From UBA1568 sp964488025 (GTDB taxonomy: Bacteria; Patescibacteriota; Minisyncoccia; Moranbacterales; UBA1568): DNA of 49,760 nucleotides. The position numbers were made by a program, and so were the translations under genes. The notes under the pieces were generated by a model. The model worked only from the letters and a program-made list of their open reading frames with translations, did no database searches and was not told the DNA's origin. The stretch covers positions 1 to 49,760 of the forward strand of contig CAZATJ010000006.1 in the NCBI GenBank assembly GCA_964488025.1, given 5' to 3'. Below are positions 17,792 to 27,158 of this stretch, piece after piece. Each line of letters starts with the position of its first letter. The stretch's first letter is position 1.

Positions 17792-18778
17792 ATGAAAAAA
17801 TTCCTTTTATTGCCGGCGCTCGCCTTGGCTTTCGTGCTGGGGGGGGTACTGCCCGTTAGCGCTGATACGCTCAATATTGATTTTGAGAATCCGCCATACG
17901 CTCCACTTGGTACGATCAACGGAATAGATGGCTGGAGCAGTCTTGGGGCGGCAGGGTCAGGCTGTGCGGTATATGATCACCAGCTGGCAGCGAATACGTA
18001 TGGTTATCTGGCCTTTGGCCTCCAGTCGTTACGCATGTCGAACGCGGTCACGAGCGGCTGTTTCGGTGACCAGACGTTTTCCAAGTCCTTAATTGATGAA
18101 ACAGGTGAATTTCTCGCTGAAGACGGCGGTTTATCTGGCGGAACGCGCCAAACTCGTTTGGAGGCACAATGGGATTTCGCTTCTACGGTACCAGGGGCTG
18201 AACAGCCCGGCCTCTCTGTCGTCGCGAGTCCTGATCGCGGTGATGGTGCTCGGATGAGTTGGATTCAAATGACTGACACTCCAGCCGGTCTTGCAGTAAA
18301 TTTCTACGATTATCAGGACGGCGCTGTCGAAGCGGCTGGTACCTGTGTCACTGGCGACAACTTCGTGCTGAGTCCTGTAGCGACAGGTTTGGATCGAACA
18401 ATGCCCCATACTATCAAAGTCGTGATGGACCTATTGGATGGGTCAAATAACGATGTAGTGAAAGTGTACGTCGATGGAGTGCTTAGTCACACCGGCACCA
18501 GCTGGGAAGGATACTTCAACTATTGCGAGGGCAATCCGACACGTACGGTAGATTCCATCCTGTTCCGCACGGGTGGTTCAGCCGCGCCAGCAACCACTGG
18601 TAACGGTTTCGTGATTGATAATCTTAGCCTGATTTCTTCTACTCCGGTCGGACCGCCCACAGTGGCTGGTCAGTGCAAGAAAGATGGCTGGAAAACGTTC
18701 AATAACCCTGTCTTCAAGAATCAAGGCCAGTGCGTGAGCTATGTACAGGCTAACGAGAAAGCAGGGAAACAGCAGTAA
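17792..18778 (+). CDS. Secreted lectin-like protein with C-terminal Cys/Trp motif
   Basis: 328 residues. A clear signal peptide (KKFLLLPALALAFVLGGVLP, cleavage likely after VSA or DT near residue 25) precedes a beta-rich domain. The domain has features of concanavalin-like/LamG folds (IDFENPPYAPLGTINGIDGW near the start, HTIKVVMDLLDG and VKVYVDGVLSHTG later). The last ~40 residues contain CKKDGWKTFNNPVFKNQGQC, a short Cys-bounded motif seen at the ends of many unrelated secreted bacterial proteins, possibly an attachment or processing signal. No enzyme residues were recognised. It is probably an exported carbohydrate-binding protein. Confidence 0.7.
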   Translation: MKKFLLLPALALAFVLGGVLPVSADTLNIDFENPPYAPLGTINGIDGWSSLGAAGSGCAVYDHQLAANTYGYLAFGLQSLRMSNAVTSGCFGDQTFSKSLIDETGEFLAEDGGLSGGTRQTRLEAQWDFASTVPGAEQPGLSVVASPDRGDGARMSWIQMTDTPAGLAVNFYDYQDGAVEAAGTCVTGDNFVLSPVATGLDRTMPHTIKVVMDLLDGSNNDVVKVYVDGVLSHTGTSWEGYFNYCEGNPTRTVDSILFRTGGSAAPATTGNGFVIDNLSLISSTPVGPPTVAGQCKKDGWKTFNNPVFKNQGQCVSYVQANEKAGKQQ

Positions 18779-18797
18779 ATTTGCAACAAAGGTCGAT

Positions 18798-18827
18798 CCA
18801 AAACAGCCCTCAATGGGGCTGTTTTGG
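18798..18827 (+). terminator. Strong hairpin after the lectin-like gene
   Basis: A perfect 12-bp stem, CCAAAACAGCCC with GGGCTGTTTTGG (18798-18809 with 18816-18827). No long T run follows, so termination is likely but not certain. Confidence 0.7.
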
Positions 18828-18895
18828 CTTCATGAAAGCCTTTATTCTATTTTGAATGGAAAAAATAGGGAGAAAAGTTGTCCACTAAAATGGAG

Positions 18896-18946
18896 TTGAC
18901 AGAATTTTTTTTGTTGACAAAAAATATGATGGGTATATGCTATAAT
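18896..18946 (+). promoter_or_regulatory. Promoter region of the giant surface protein
   Basis: TATAAT at 18941-18946 preceded by TGC gives a good extended -10. TTGACA occurs at 18914-18919 (21 bp away, long) and again at 18896-18901. Alternatively TATGCT, 16 bp after the second TTGACA, may serve. The leader to the ATG at 19128 is about 175 nt and begins with a hairpin (TAGGGAAGT with ACTCCCTA, ~18956-18989). No coding sequence was recognised in the leader. Confidence 0.6.
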
Positions 18947-19127
18947 ATTAAGAAATAGGGAAGTCGCTCATTTTCGAGAAACTCCCTAAATAAGCGAAAA
19001 AGTAAAAATTTTCTGAGGTAAAAACTGTAGTTTTGTAAGTCAGTGCTGGTACGGATGTTATGAGAGTTGTTTGGGTTCCTTCCTCCTTGATTCTATTTTT
19101 TTTGACTTTTATTCTTAGTTTTACTTT

Positions 19128-22100
19128 ATGAAGACGTTCAGAAGAGGGGTGAGGCGGGCAGTGTTGACGTTCATACCAAAGTTTTTTAATACAATCGTTA
19201 TTTTGGGGCTGGTGTTCCAGCCAGTGGGATCGGTGGGTATATGGAATGTTGCCCTTGCCCAGAGTGTTGACCCGACGGTTTCTGTCGTTGAAGAAACTGC
19301 GCCGGCTGTTGATCCGGTAGAGGAGGTGACGCCGGTTGTCGAAGAAGAAGTGGTCGCGCCTGTGGAAGTTGAAAACCCTGAGTTTGTCGAAGGAAATGAT
19401 CCGGCTGTAGAAGATATAACGCCGATAGTTGTGACCGAGCCGGAAGTGGTTCCTTCGGTGGCTGAAGAGATCACGATCGATACCCCGACCGATGTTTCTG
19501 CTAGCACCGAAACGATTGTTCCGGCCGAAGAATCCACTCCCGTCGAGGATATGAGCGGTCAAATCTGCCTCTCTGACGGAGCGGACGTAAAGACGAGTTC
19601 GGCTGATGATTGGACGGTGAATGAAGACCAAGATAAAGCTGAAACAAAGGAAAAAGTACAGCTTGGCGTTGAATACGCATTTCCCTTGGACAAGGACGTC
19701 AAGGTGACTTTTACGTGTCTCCCGAAAGACGAGTCCAAGCGTGCCCCACTCAAGATTGGGCGCATCAACACTGATGATATCGATCTACCGGACGGTACGG
19801 AGGCGGCAAGCGAATACGCTTATGACATCACGACCAAGGGGATGGACAATGGCGATTTCAAGTATGATCTCTCGCTTCCCAAGTCCGAGGTAGATGGGGC
19901 AGAAGTGAAATATATCGAGCAGAGTGCGGAAGAAGTGGTCGCAAACAATGTAATCGAGAGCGAGCTCAAGGCCGTCGATGAGGACGATGTGAAACAGTCA
20001 GCTGATTCAGTTATCGTGAGCGATCTGGATCACTTTACGACTTTCATCACCACTGTCACTACCTATGCTGATGCGCTCTTTTCGGTGGCAGAGAGCGAAT
20101 ATGCCCCCGGGGAGACTATTTACGTCAAGGGAGAAGGATTGAATGATGAAAAATATTATCGAATTGCCCTGGATCCACCTTCTGGGAATCGCATTTACTT
20201 GAATACCTGTTTTAACCCTGCCTCAGGCGTGACGACTTTGACGGATTCACACAGCCTGTCCCTTGATGCTGTTTCTGGTAGTTGGGCAGCTGAGCTCAGG
20301 GAGTATGCAACCTCAAACTGTACTGGTACTCATACTGATGTCTCCGATGATTTTACAGTGATTGCTCCTCCATATACACCAACGCAGATTTGCCATGCCA
20401 CCAGTAGTCAGAATAACCCATACAATTTGGAAACTCCGAATACATCGGGTCAGTTGGCGGGCCATGTGGGTATTGGTCACCAAAATGGAGAGGATATCAT
20501 CCCTCCGGTGTCGTTCTACCTCCCCGCAGGCCAGAACTGGGATGCAGCCGGTCAAGCTGTTTGGAATAACGACTGTGCAACGACAGGCGGACTGAAAGCG
20601 GTCAAGGTAGTGGATGATCAGTCTGATCTGACGCAGTGGAGTTTCCAACTTGATGGCGATGGACCAATTGTTCAAGCAGATGCGAGTGGTGTAGCGGACT
20701 TCGGCCAAGTAACGCCCGGACAGCACACGCTGACAGAGATTGGCCTGGCTTCATACAGCGTTACGAACGTGACTGGAACAGGCTGCGCACAGGTAGGGGA
20801 GACACTCGGCGCAACCGCTGAGGTAGCGACTGGAAATCCGACCGTGTGTACCTTTAGTAACGCCGTAGATAAAGGCTCCATCACTATCGTGAAAAACGCT
20901 GAGCCTACTAGTGAGCAGGACTTTATCTTCACGACAACGGGGGATGGTCTGGCTACTTTCTCTCTCGATGATGATGGAGATAACAGTAATACCCTTTCAA
21001 ATACGCAGACATTTTCCGGTCTTTTCCCTGGGGCGTATACTGTGACGGAAGGAGATGCTGCCGGGTGGAACCTGGCGAGTATCGCGTGTACCGGCAATGA
21101 TCGATCTTTCGAGTCGGACAGCAGTGCCATCGCCTTTGATCTGTCTACCGGTGAAAATGTCACCTGCACCTTCACCAACACCCGTCTTGGGACGGTTAAT
21201 GTCACCAAATATCTCGACGCCGACGCTGATGGTGTCTTCGATGAGGGAGAAGCCACGCTTCCTGAGTGGGAGATCATATTAGGAGAGGCGACCCAGACGA
21301 CCGGCGAAGACGGAGAGGTGACTTTTGGTAATGTCCTGCCCGGCGAGTACCCACTGAGTGAGACGTTGCGAGAGGGATGGGTTCAGTCTGGTATCAGTTG
21401 TTTTTATGGAGAAAACAATGCCGGCATGATCGAGGACGATGAATACTTCGTGTATGTCAATGCGGGCGAGACGGTGGATTGTTTCATTGGCAATTATCAG
21501 ACTGGCCGCATCATCGTAGAAAAGGACGTCGTACCGGATGGGGATGCCACGTTTGACTTTAGTATCACGGGCGACCTCATTAAGTCGATCGGGTTTGCAC
21601 TCGGCGATGGGGGTGTCAGCGACAGCTATGTACTTCCTGCCGCCACATATGCGGTGACCGAAGAACCCGACCCACTCTATATCACGTCGGTGGAGTGTGT
21701 CAGCAGCCAGGAAGATGAAGAATCCGCCGACTTTCTGTCGCTTGATCCAGGCGAAACCATTACCTGTACCTTCACTAACACCAAGAATCCACCCGTCCAT
21801 ATCGCTGCCTCCAAGGTCATCTGTGCCAACGAATCAGACCTGCCTAACCGGCACAATGGAGCTGGTATCACCTCGACGACTGCCGCAGACTATGTTGCGT
21901 CCCACCCTTCGTGCCGTCTGGAGCCGAACTGGTCTTTCCAGTGGGGGTATGACGGAGTTTCCAATCCTGGTGATGAGTATGTCGGGGAAGCGGGAAGCGG
22001 ATGGACGACCTTCGGTTCGACCGTTGATATCTCCAATCCGACCGGTGAACGGCTCAAGTTTCGTGAAGTGTTGCCAGCTGGCTATATCCCATTCACCTAT

Positions 22101-25100
22101 ACCACAAATGGCAATACCAATGTGGATGACGTCACGGCTGAATTCTACTGCGGAGACGATGTGGTGAATTATGACAACGAGGAGTGGCTCAATACCCCGC
22201 AAAATGGGGAGACCTATCACTGCGTGGCGTGGAATGTGGCGAAGCAGGGAAAGATTATCATCAAAAAACAAACTGACCCCGCTGGGAGCGAGCAAGGTTT
22301 TGTCTTTAACCCGAGTTGGAGCCAAGATAATTTCTCACTCACCGATGGTGAGCAATACGAGAGCGGTGACCTCATTCCTGGGACATACTCTGTGACGGAA
22401 CTGCCGCTGACTGGTTGGCGACTCGATGACGTTATCTGTGATGACCAGAGCTCTCCTGATGCGATCAGTCTCCAATCAGATGAAACGGTAACGTGCACTT
22501 TCAAGAACCAAGAAACAGCTCATATTGTGGCGACCAAAATCGTCTGTACCGATGAAGCCGATCTTCCAAATTTCGGTCTGGGCGGACCGGACATGACCGC
22601 TACGACCGCTGTTGATTGGGTGGAGACACACGAGAGCTGTAGCTTTAAGGCTGATTGGCAGTTTCAATGGGCGTATGAAAGCGATCCCAATCCCGGTGAC
22701 AATACAGGAGAATCTCTTGACCCTGTCTGGCACACTTTCGGTCCGACCGGAGCCAATGGTCAGACAAGTACGGATGTTGATCTGAAGAGTTCGCCCCGCG
22801 TGTGGATGCGCGAAGTATGGGATGATCGGTATACCCCATTTACTTTCGGAAACAATCCGGAAGATGTGAATGGCAACAACGTCAGTGCCGAATTCTACTG
22901 TCACAATGATGTTCAGAATTATGATAACTATGATTTCATCGATGCTTCCGAAAACACGGCCAACTACTACTGTGTAGGCTGGAACGTACCGGAGAAGGGC
23001 AGGATTATCGTGGACAAGGTGACCGATCCTAGTGAGGATCCTCAAAGCTTCCACTTCAACACAACTGGAACCGGCTACAGCTCATTTGATTTGACGGACG
23101 AGCTTGCGCCGAATGAACAAGTATTGGCGGCTGGCACATACTCTGTCTCAGAGGAAGCGGTCGGCGGCTGGGATCAAACGAGTGTCACTTGTGTGTCTTC
23201 CAATCAGGAAGATGAAGAATCCGCCGACTTTCTGTCGCTTGATCCAGGCGAAACCATTACCTGTACCTTCACTAACACCAAGAATCCACCCGTCCATATC
23301 GCTGCCTCCAAGGTCATCTGTGCCAACGAATCAGACCTGCCTAACCGGCACAATGGAGCTGGTATCACCTCGACGACTGCCGCAGACTATGTTGCGTCCC
23401 ACCCTTCGTGCCGTCTGGAGCCGAACTGGTCTTTCCAGTGGGGGTATGACGGAGTTTCCAATCCTGGTGATGAGTATGTCGGGGAAGCGGGAAGCGGATG
23501 GACGACCTTCGGTTCGACCGTTGATATCTCCAATCCGACCGGTGAACGGCTCAAGTTTCGTGAAGTGTTGCCAGCTGGCTATATCCCATTCACCTATACC
23601 ACAAATGGCAATACCAATGTGGATGACGTCACGGCTGAATTCTACTGCGGAGACGATGTGGTGAATTATGACAACGAGGAGTGGCTCAATACCCCGCAAA
23701 ATGGGGAGACCTATCACTGCGTGGCGTGGAATGTGGCGAGAGGGACTATCCATGGCTTCAAGTGGGATGACCAGAATGGCAACGGGAGCTATGACTGTCA
23801 ATCTGATGAGAGTCTGTTGTCGCGGCGCATAAGCAGGCTTATAGACGCTCCGCAGGTGTGCGAACCAAAACTCCCTGATTGGACGATTTTCATTGATGAG
23901 AACGGCAATGAGGCGTTCGATGAAGGTGAACAAAGTATGGACACGTCCGACGGCGATGAGCACTTCGGCTGGTACTGGTTCGAGAACCTACCTGCCGGCG
24001 AATATTCTATCTGCGAAGTGCCGCAGGCTGGCTGGAGTCAGACATATCCCGTAAATTATGATGAAGAAGATGAAACGCCGACTCCTGTTTGTCACACTGT
24101 GACGCTGCCTGATGGTAACTCCAATGGTTTCGAGGAAACGCAAAATGCCACGTTTGGACCCGAATACAACTTTGGCAACCGGTTTGCCGAGCCATCACTG
24201 AGTATCGAGAAATTTAACGATAGCGTCGGTGACGAACAGCCGGGAAACTCTGTCCTCTATACTCTGAGGGTGACTGCCAATGACAATGACGTCTTGGGTG
24301 TCACAGTGACCGATCTCCCGCCAGCCGGTTTCACTTATGAGCCAGGCTCGGGTACCGGTGCGCCGTTCCTCCACGAATATGCTTCGCCGGGCGTGTGGAA
24401 TGTGGGCGATATGACGGCAGGGCAGACCGTGACGCTCACTTATCGCGCGACTATCAGCGGGAGCCAGGATGATGGCCTCTACAAGGACTTGGCCTACGCC
24501 ACAGGAACATCGGAAAGCGGCGGTACGGTCGTGGCCAATGACCCTGCGGATTCAGATAACTTTGTCGGTACCCAAGTAATGGTAGCGACGGCAGAAACGC
24601 CCGCGACGGTAGTGATTCCGGAAGATAATGAGAACAAGATTAAGGAGAAGACGGTCAAGAAGACCAAATATGTTCTCGGCGCAGCGACGACGTTGCCGAT
24701 GACGGGCGCGAATACCGATACCATCCTCTTGGCTTTGCTGATGCTCTTGAGCGGACTTATCCTGCTCCTCTTGAGCAAGCAGAGGACGTGGATGCTGATG
24801 TACTCTCTCCGTAAATCTCTGCTGAAAGTATTTTTCTTCGCTGTCCTCGCGGGATCGTTCCTCATATCTGGTCAGACGGTCAGTGCGGCTGCCAACCTTT
24901 CGGTACAGATCGAGACGCCGGAAACGCTGGTGCAAAGTCCTGATTTCCAGATCGGATTCGTCGCGCTCGATATTCTCGGTCGGGCTGTGACGGTAGAGTG
25001 TTTCAAAAATAGTGATACGTTGCCATTCGCTTCGTATCCTCTGGCCGCTGGGGGCAGTTCTGGTAATTGCCAGGTGAACGCAAGCGTGATGCCTGTTGAT

Positions 25101-25835
25101 GGCGATTATGCATTCTACGTCAAAGCGATCGCGAGCGGTGAAGGAAGTGAAACGGTAGAAAGCAATCACGTGAATGTGAAGCTGGTTTCGACCGTCCCGG
25201 GGACGCCATACAATTATGACCGGAGCGATGCTTCCTGTATGAATAACATCACCTTCACGACGGCTGCTGATGCCGGCAAGACGGTGAAAGTCGAGCTGTA
25301 TCGCTCGCTCTCCACGAGTTTCGCGGCTGATGCTTCGACCTTTGTCGTCGAACAAGCTATCGGATCGGATGTCGCCGGCGCTTTCTCGGTGGCAGCTCCC
25401 GGCTGCAGCAATGATTATTTCTACGCGCTCCGTGCTGTCAATGCCTCGGGCTTCGGTTCCGGATTCGTCGGGGACAAGGACGTGAATGTGGATACTCACA
25501 CGGTGACGAAAACGAAGACGACTATCGTAGAAACGCCTGGTGCGGCAGCGACCGGCGCTATCGCGGTGACCGGCACGGGTGCTGGCGCGGAAGCAGGACA
25601 GGTAGAGGGCGCGGAAACGACGAATGAAGAGACTGTTCTAGAAGGCGAGCCTGTCGGAGGAAGCGGATCCGTCCTCGGTGAGATGACCGAGGCAGCAGGA
25701 GACGCTGCCGGGGGATTTGCTGATTGGATCGCGAGCCATCCGTGGTGGTCGGCTCTGATCGCTCTCATAGCGCTTGCTCTGGGGTACTATGGTTACGAAA
25801 CCTACCAAAGGAAGCACAATGAACCTCTTCAGTAA
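19128..25835 (+). CDS. Giant sortase-linked surface protein with an in-frame second secreted protein
   Basis: 2235 residues. A signal peptide (~1-45, ending LAQ) is followed by a Glu/Val/Pro-rich stalk (~46-140). Then comes a long array of SpaA/prealbumin-like beta domains, recognisable by repeated TCTFTN and GxYxVTE blocks (~570-1045, ~1320-1545). Paired C-x-[AN]-E-x-D-LPN modules of ~170 residues occur three times (~880, ~1125, ~1380). A DUF11-like domain lies at ~1690-1820. LPMTG at ~1856 is followed by a hydrophobic stretch and SKQR, a complete cell-wall sorting signal. The frame continues without a stop into a second signal peptide (~1895-1922), Ig-like regions and a C-terminal membrane helix (~2205-2225). 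A sortase gene follows immediately. An internal start with a ribosome-binding site at 24781-24794 suggests the last ~347 residues may also be made separately. Confidence 0.85.
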   Translation: MKTFRRGVRRAVLTFIPKFFNTIVILGLVFQPVGSVGIWNVALAQSVDPTVSVVEETAPAVDPVEEVTPVVEEEVVAPVEVENPEFVEGNDPAVEDITPIVVTEPEVVPSVAEEITIDTPTDVSASTETIVPAEESTPVEDMSGQICLSDGADVKTSSADDWTVNEDQDKAETKEKVQLGVEYAFPLDKDVKVTFTCLPKDESKRAPLKIGRINTDDIDLPDGTEAASEYAYDITTKGMDNGDFKYDLSLPKSEVDGAEVKYIEQSAEEVVANNVIESELKAVDEDDVKQSADSVIVSDLDHFTTFITTVTTYADALFSVAESEYAPGETIYVKGEGLNDEKYYRIALDPPSGNRIYLNTCFNPASGVTTLTDSHSLSLDAVSGSWAAELREYATSNCTGTHTDVSDDFTVIAPPYTPTQICHATSSQNNPYNLETPNTSGQLAGHVGIGHQNGEDIIPPVSFYLPAGQNWDAAGQAVWNNDCATTGGLKAVKVVDDQSDLTQWSFQLDGDGPIVQADASGVADFGQVTPGQHTLTEIGLASYSVTNVTGTGCAQVGETLGATAEVATGNPTVCTFSNAVDKGSITIVKNAEPTSEQDFIFTTTGDGLATFSLDDDGDNSNTLSNTQTFSGLFPGAYTVTEGDAAGWNLASIACTGNDRSFESDSSAIAFDLSTGENVTCTFTNTRLGTVNVTKYLDADADGVFDEGEATLPEWEIILGEATQTTGEDGEVTFGNVLPGEYPLSETLREGWVQSGISCFYGENNAGMIEDDEYFVYVNAGETVDCFIGNYQTGRIIVEKDVVPDGDATFDFSITGDLIKSIGFALGDGGVSDSYVLPAATYAVTEEPDPLYITSVECVSSQEDEESADFLSLDPGETITCTFTNTKNPPVHIAASKVICANESDLPNRHNGAGITSTTAADYVASHPSCRLEPNWSFQWGYDGVSNPGDEYVGEAGSGWTTFGSTVDISNPTGERLKFREVLPAGYIPFTYTTNGNTNVDDVTAEFYCGDDVVNYDNEEWLNTPQNGETYHCVAWNVAKQGKIIIKKQTDPAGSEQGFVFNPSWSQDNFSLTDGEQYESGDLIPGTYSVTELPLTGWRLDDVICDDQSSPDAISLQSDETVTCTFKNQETAHIVATKIVCTDEADLPNFGLGGPDMTATTAVDWVETHESCSFKADWQFQWAYESDPNPGDNTGESLDPVWHTFGPTGANGQTSTDVDLKSSPRVWMREVWDDRYTPFTFGNNPEDVNGNNVSAEFYCHNDVQNYDNYDFIDASENTANYYCVGWNVPEKGRIIVDKVTDPSEDPQSFHFNTTGTGYSSFDLTDELAPNEQVLAAGTYSVSEEAVGGWDQTSVTCVSSNQEDEESADFLSLDPGETITCTFTNTKNPPVHIAASKVICANESDLPNRHNGAGITSTTAADYVASHPSCRLEPNWSFQWGYDGVSNPGDEYVGEAGSGWTTFGSTVDISNPTGERLKFREVLPAGYIPFTYTTNGNTNVDDVTAEFYCGDDVVNYDNEEWLNTPQNGETYHCVAWNVARGTIHGFKWDDQNGNGSYDCQSDESLLSRRISRLIDAPQVCEPKLPDWTIFIDENGNEAFDEGEQSMDTSDGDEHFGWYWFENLPAGEYSICEVPQAGWSQTYPVNYDEEDETPTPVCHTVTLPDGNSNGFEETQNATFGPEYNFGNRFAEPSLSIEKFNDSVGDEQPGNSVLYTLRVTANDNDVLGVTVTDLPPAGFTYEPGSGTGAPFLHEYASPGVWNVGDMTAGQTVTLTYRATISGSQDDGLYKDLAYATGTSESGGTVVANDPADSDNFVGTQVMVATAETPATVVIPEDNENKIKEKTVKKTKYVLGAATTLPMTGANTDTILLALLMLLSGLILLLLSKQRTWMLMYSLRKSLLKVFFFAVLAGSFLISGQTVSAAANLSVQIETPETLVQSPDFQIGFVALDILGRAVTVECFKNSDTLPFASYPLAAGGSSGNCQVNASVMPVDGDYAFYVKAIASGEGSETVESNHVNVKLVSTVPGTPYNYDRSDASCMNNITFTTAADAGKTVKVELYRSLSTSFAADASTFVVEQAIGSDVAGAFSVAAPGCSNDYFYALRAVNASGFGSGFVGDKDVNVDTHTVTKTKTTIVETPGAAATGAIAVTGTGAGAEAGQVEGAETTNEETVLEGEPVGGSGSVLGEMTEAAGDAAGGFADWIASHPWWSALIALIALALGYYGYETYQRKHNEPLQ
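21708..22242 (+). repeat. 535-bp internal duplication, copy A
   Basis: By reading, it is identical to 23205-23739 over its whole length, including third codon positions. It codes for residues ~861-1039 of the giant surface protein. The copies are 1497 bp apart (499 codons), so recombination between them would remove or add exactly 499 residues in frame. Confidence 0.9.
23205..23739 (+). repeat. 535-bp internal duplication, copy B
   Basis: Second copy of 21708-22242, coding for residues ~1360-1538. A diverged relative of the same module lies between the two copies (22500-22990). Confidence 0.9.
24781..24794 (+). promoter_or_regulatory. Internal ribosome-binding site and start codon inside the giant ORF
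   Basis: AGAGGA (24781-24786), 5 bp, ATG (24792), with another in-frame ATG at 24798. This site lies just after the LPMTG sorting signal and just before a typical signal peptide (SLRKSLLKVFFFAVLAGSFL). It would start a separate secreted, C-terminally anchored protein of about 347 residues ending at 25835. Confidence 0.55.
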
Positions 25836-26487
25836 AGATAACTCTCTGGATCTGGTACGAAAGGCAGGTATCGCGCTCATAGCGGTATCTGCCTTGATTA
25901 TTTTTCTGACTTTTTTTCCGGTGATATGGGAAGAGGCGAAGTATCAGCTGTTGCCGAAGCACGATGATGTGCCGGTACTGACTCGCGAGGAAGTAGGGGA
26001 TGCAGTCAAAAACGGAGAAGATACACCAAGTGACGTCATCTATCCGGTCGATGAGGATTTTGGCATCGTTATTCCCAAGATCGGAGCCAACGCCAAGGTC
26101 ATTGCCGATGTCGATTGGCAGGACTCGACTGTCTATCAGCGAGCGCTCACCAAAGGAGTGGCACACGCCGCTGGTACCAGCTATCCTGACGAACCGGGCA
26201 ATGTCTTCATTTTCTCCCACTCGGGAGTTGACTTTTATGAAGCGAACCGGTATAATGCTCTGTTCTATCTATTGAATAAACTGGTGCCGGGCGAGGAGAT
26301 TTATCTCTTCTACAAGGGGCAGAAATTCGTTTATCGGGTGATTGACAAGAAGATTGTCGCCCCGGAGAGCGTCGAATATCTGAAGGGTGACCCGAAGAAA
26401 CGAACTTTGACCCTCATGACCTGCTGGCCGGCCGGCACGACCCTGAAGCGTCTGGTGGTTATCGCCGAGCTTTCCGTGAATCGCTAA
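25819..26487 (+). CDS. Sortase
   Basis: 222 residues from the ATG at 25819, which has AAAGGA upstream and overlaps the end of the giant surface gene by 17 bp (coupled translation). A membrane anchor lies at ~16-36. Sortases cut LPxTG-type signals and attach the protein to a cell-envelope amine. The catalytic triad is visible: H134 in FIFSHSGVD, C202 in TLTLMTCWPAG and R211 in TTLKRLVV. The subclass was not assigned. The LPMTG of the upstream product is the obvious substrate. Confidence 0.92.
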   Translation: MNLFSKDNSLDLVRKAGIALIAVSALIIFLTFFPVIWEEAKYQLLPKHDDVPVLTREEVGDAVKNGEDTPSDVIYPVDEDFGIVIPKIGANAKVIADVDWQDSTVYQRALTKGVAHAAGTSYPDEPGNVFIFSHSGVDFYEANRYNALFYLLNKLVPGEEIYLFYKGQKFVYRVIDKKIVAPESVEYLKGDPKKRTLTLMTCWPAGTTLKRLVVIAELSVNR

Positions 26488-26497
26488 TTTTATCCTT

Positions 26498-27004
26498 ATG
26501 TCGATGCTGACTCATGCTCTCAAAAAGAACCCCGTCGTCGCGGCACTTGGAGCACTGCTTCTCTTAGAGGTTTTTTCTTTGGTTTTGGTCGGACCGGTGG
26601 ATACGGTATTTCTTGATGAGACGACCGTTTCGGAACAGGGGAGTATCGATTCAGAGCCGCTCAAGATTTCCGAGATAGACGGACCCCGTATCGATGATAC
26701 TGCCGCCTCGGTGGTCGTCTCGCAGGCCCCGGTTCTTCCGGGTGAGTTGTGGGTGTTTCTGTTTTTGGCATACGTGGCGCTTCTGGTCTTCAATTTTTCC
26801 TACACGTTCGAGCGGGTCGCGGAGCCGCAGTGGGGGTGGGAGGCATTCTACACGCTCATCACCCTGTGGGGCTGGTACGCGCTTGATTCCGAAAAGATGT
26901 ACCCCTGGTTTCCGCTTCTCGTTCTCAAGTCCGGACTCATCATCTTCGCCCTCTACGCCTATCTTTTGGAACGGAGACTATCAAAGCCGCATATTCACAA
27001 ATAA
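26498..27004 (+). CDS. Small polytopic membrane protein of the sortase locus
   Basis: 168 residues with four hydrophobic segments (~15-33, ~82-102, ~115-132, ~138-158). The loop between the first two is acidic (~35-75). Family not recognised. It starts 10 bp after the sortase, so it is co-transcribed and may help sortase or substrate placement. Its stop codon lies at the left end of a hairpin repeat element (ATAACAGGTAT), so the insertion may have set the present C-terminus. Confidence 0.7.
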   Translation: MSMLTHALKKNPVVAALGALLLLEVFSLVLVGPVDTVFLDETTVSEQGSIDSEPLKISEIDGPRIDDTAASVVVSQAPVLPGELWVFLFLAYVALLVFNFSYTFERVAEPQWGWEAFYTLITLWGWYALDSEKMYPWFPLLVLKSGLIIFALYAYLLERRLSKPHIHK

Positions 27005-27110
27005 CAGGTATCCACCTGATTTTACTCGCCTCGATTCGAGTCGGAGCGGGCCGGCACTCGCTCGGAAACGAAAACAAGTTTTCGCTTCACTCGCTTCGTT
27101 AGGTAATAAA
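26996..27110. repeat. Hairpin repeat element, copy 2
   Basis: Shares both the left part (CAGGTATCCACCTG is itself a perfect 5-bp hairpin) and the core with copy 1. The stem GAAACGAAAAC/GTTTTCGCTTC (27065-27075 with 27078-27088) pairs at 10 of 11 positions with an AA loop. It is flanked by CACTCGCTCGG and CACTCGCTTCG, near-identical direct repeats, and ends in TTAGGTAATAAA. Confidence 0.8.
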
Positions 27111-27113
27111 AAG

Positions 27114-27141
27114 AAACCCCACTCTTGCGAGCGGGGTTTTT
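27114..27141. terminator. Terminator between the sortase locus and the leftward small gene
   Basis: AAACCCC-A-CTC with GAG-C-GGGGTTT (27114-27124 with 27129-27139) and T run. The A run on the other side (AATAAAAAG) lets it serve both directions. Confidence 0.8.
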
Positions 27142-27158
27142 GGACGCCGTGGTTCTTT

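Noticed and set aside
21708..23739. Mobile element suggested by the 535-bp exact repeat
   Set aside because: The repeat is coding and in frame, carries no transposase or terminal inverted repeats, and matches the domain periodicity of the protein.
24552..25499. 315-codon minus-strand frame inside the giant surface gene
   Set aside because: Antisense of a conserved sorting signal, signal peptide and Ig-like region; no independent support.
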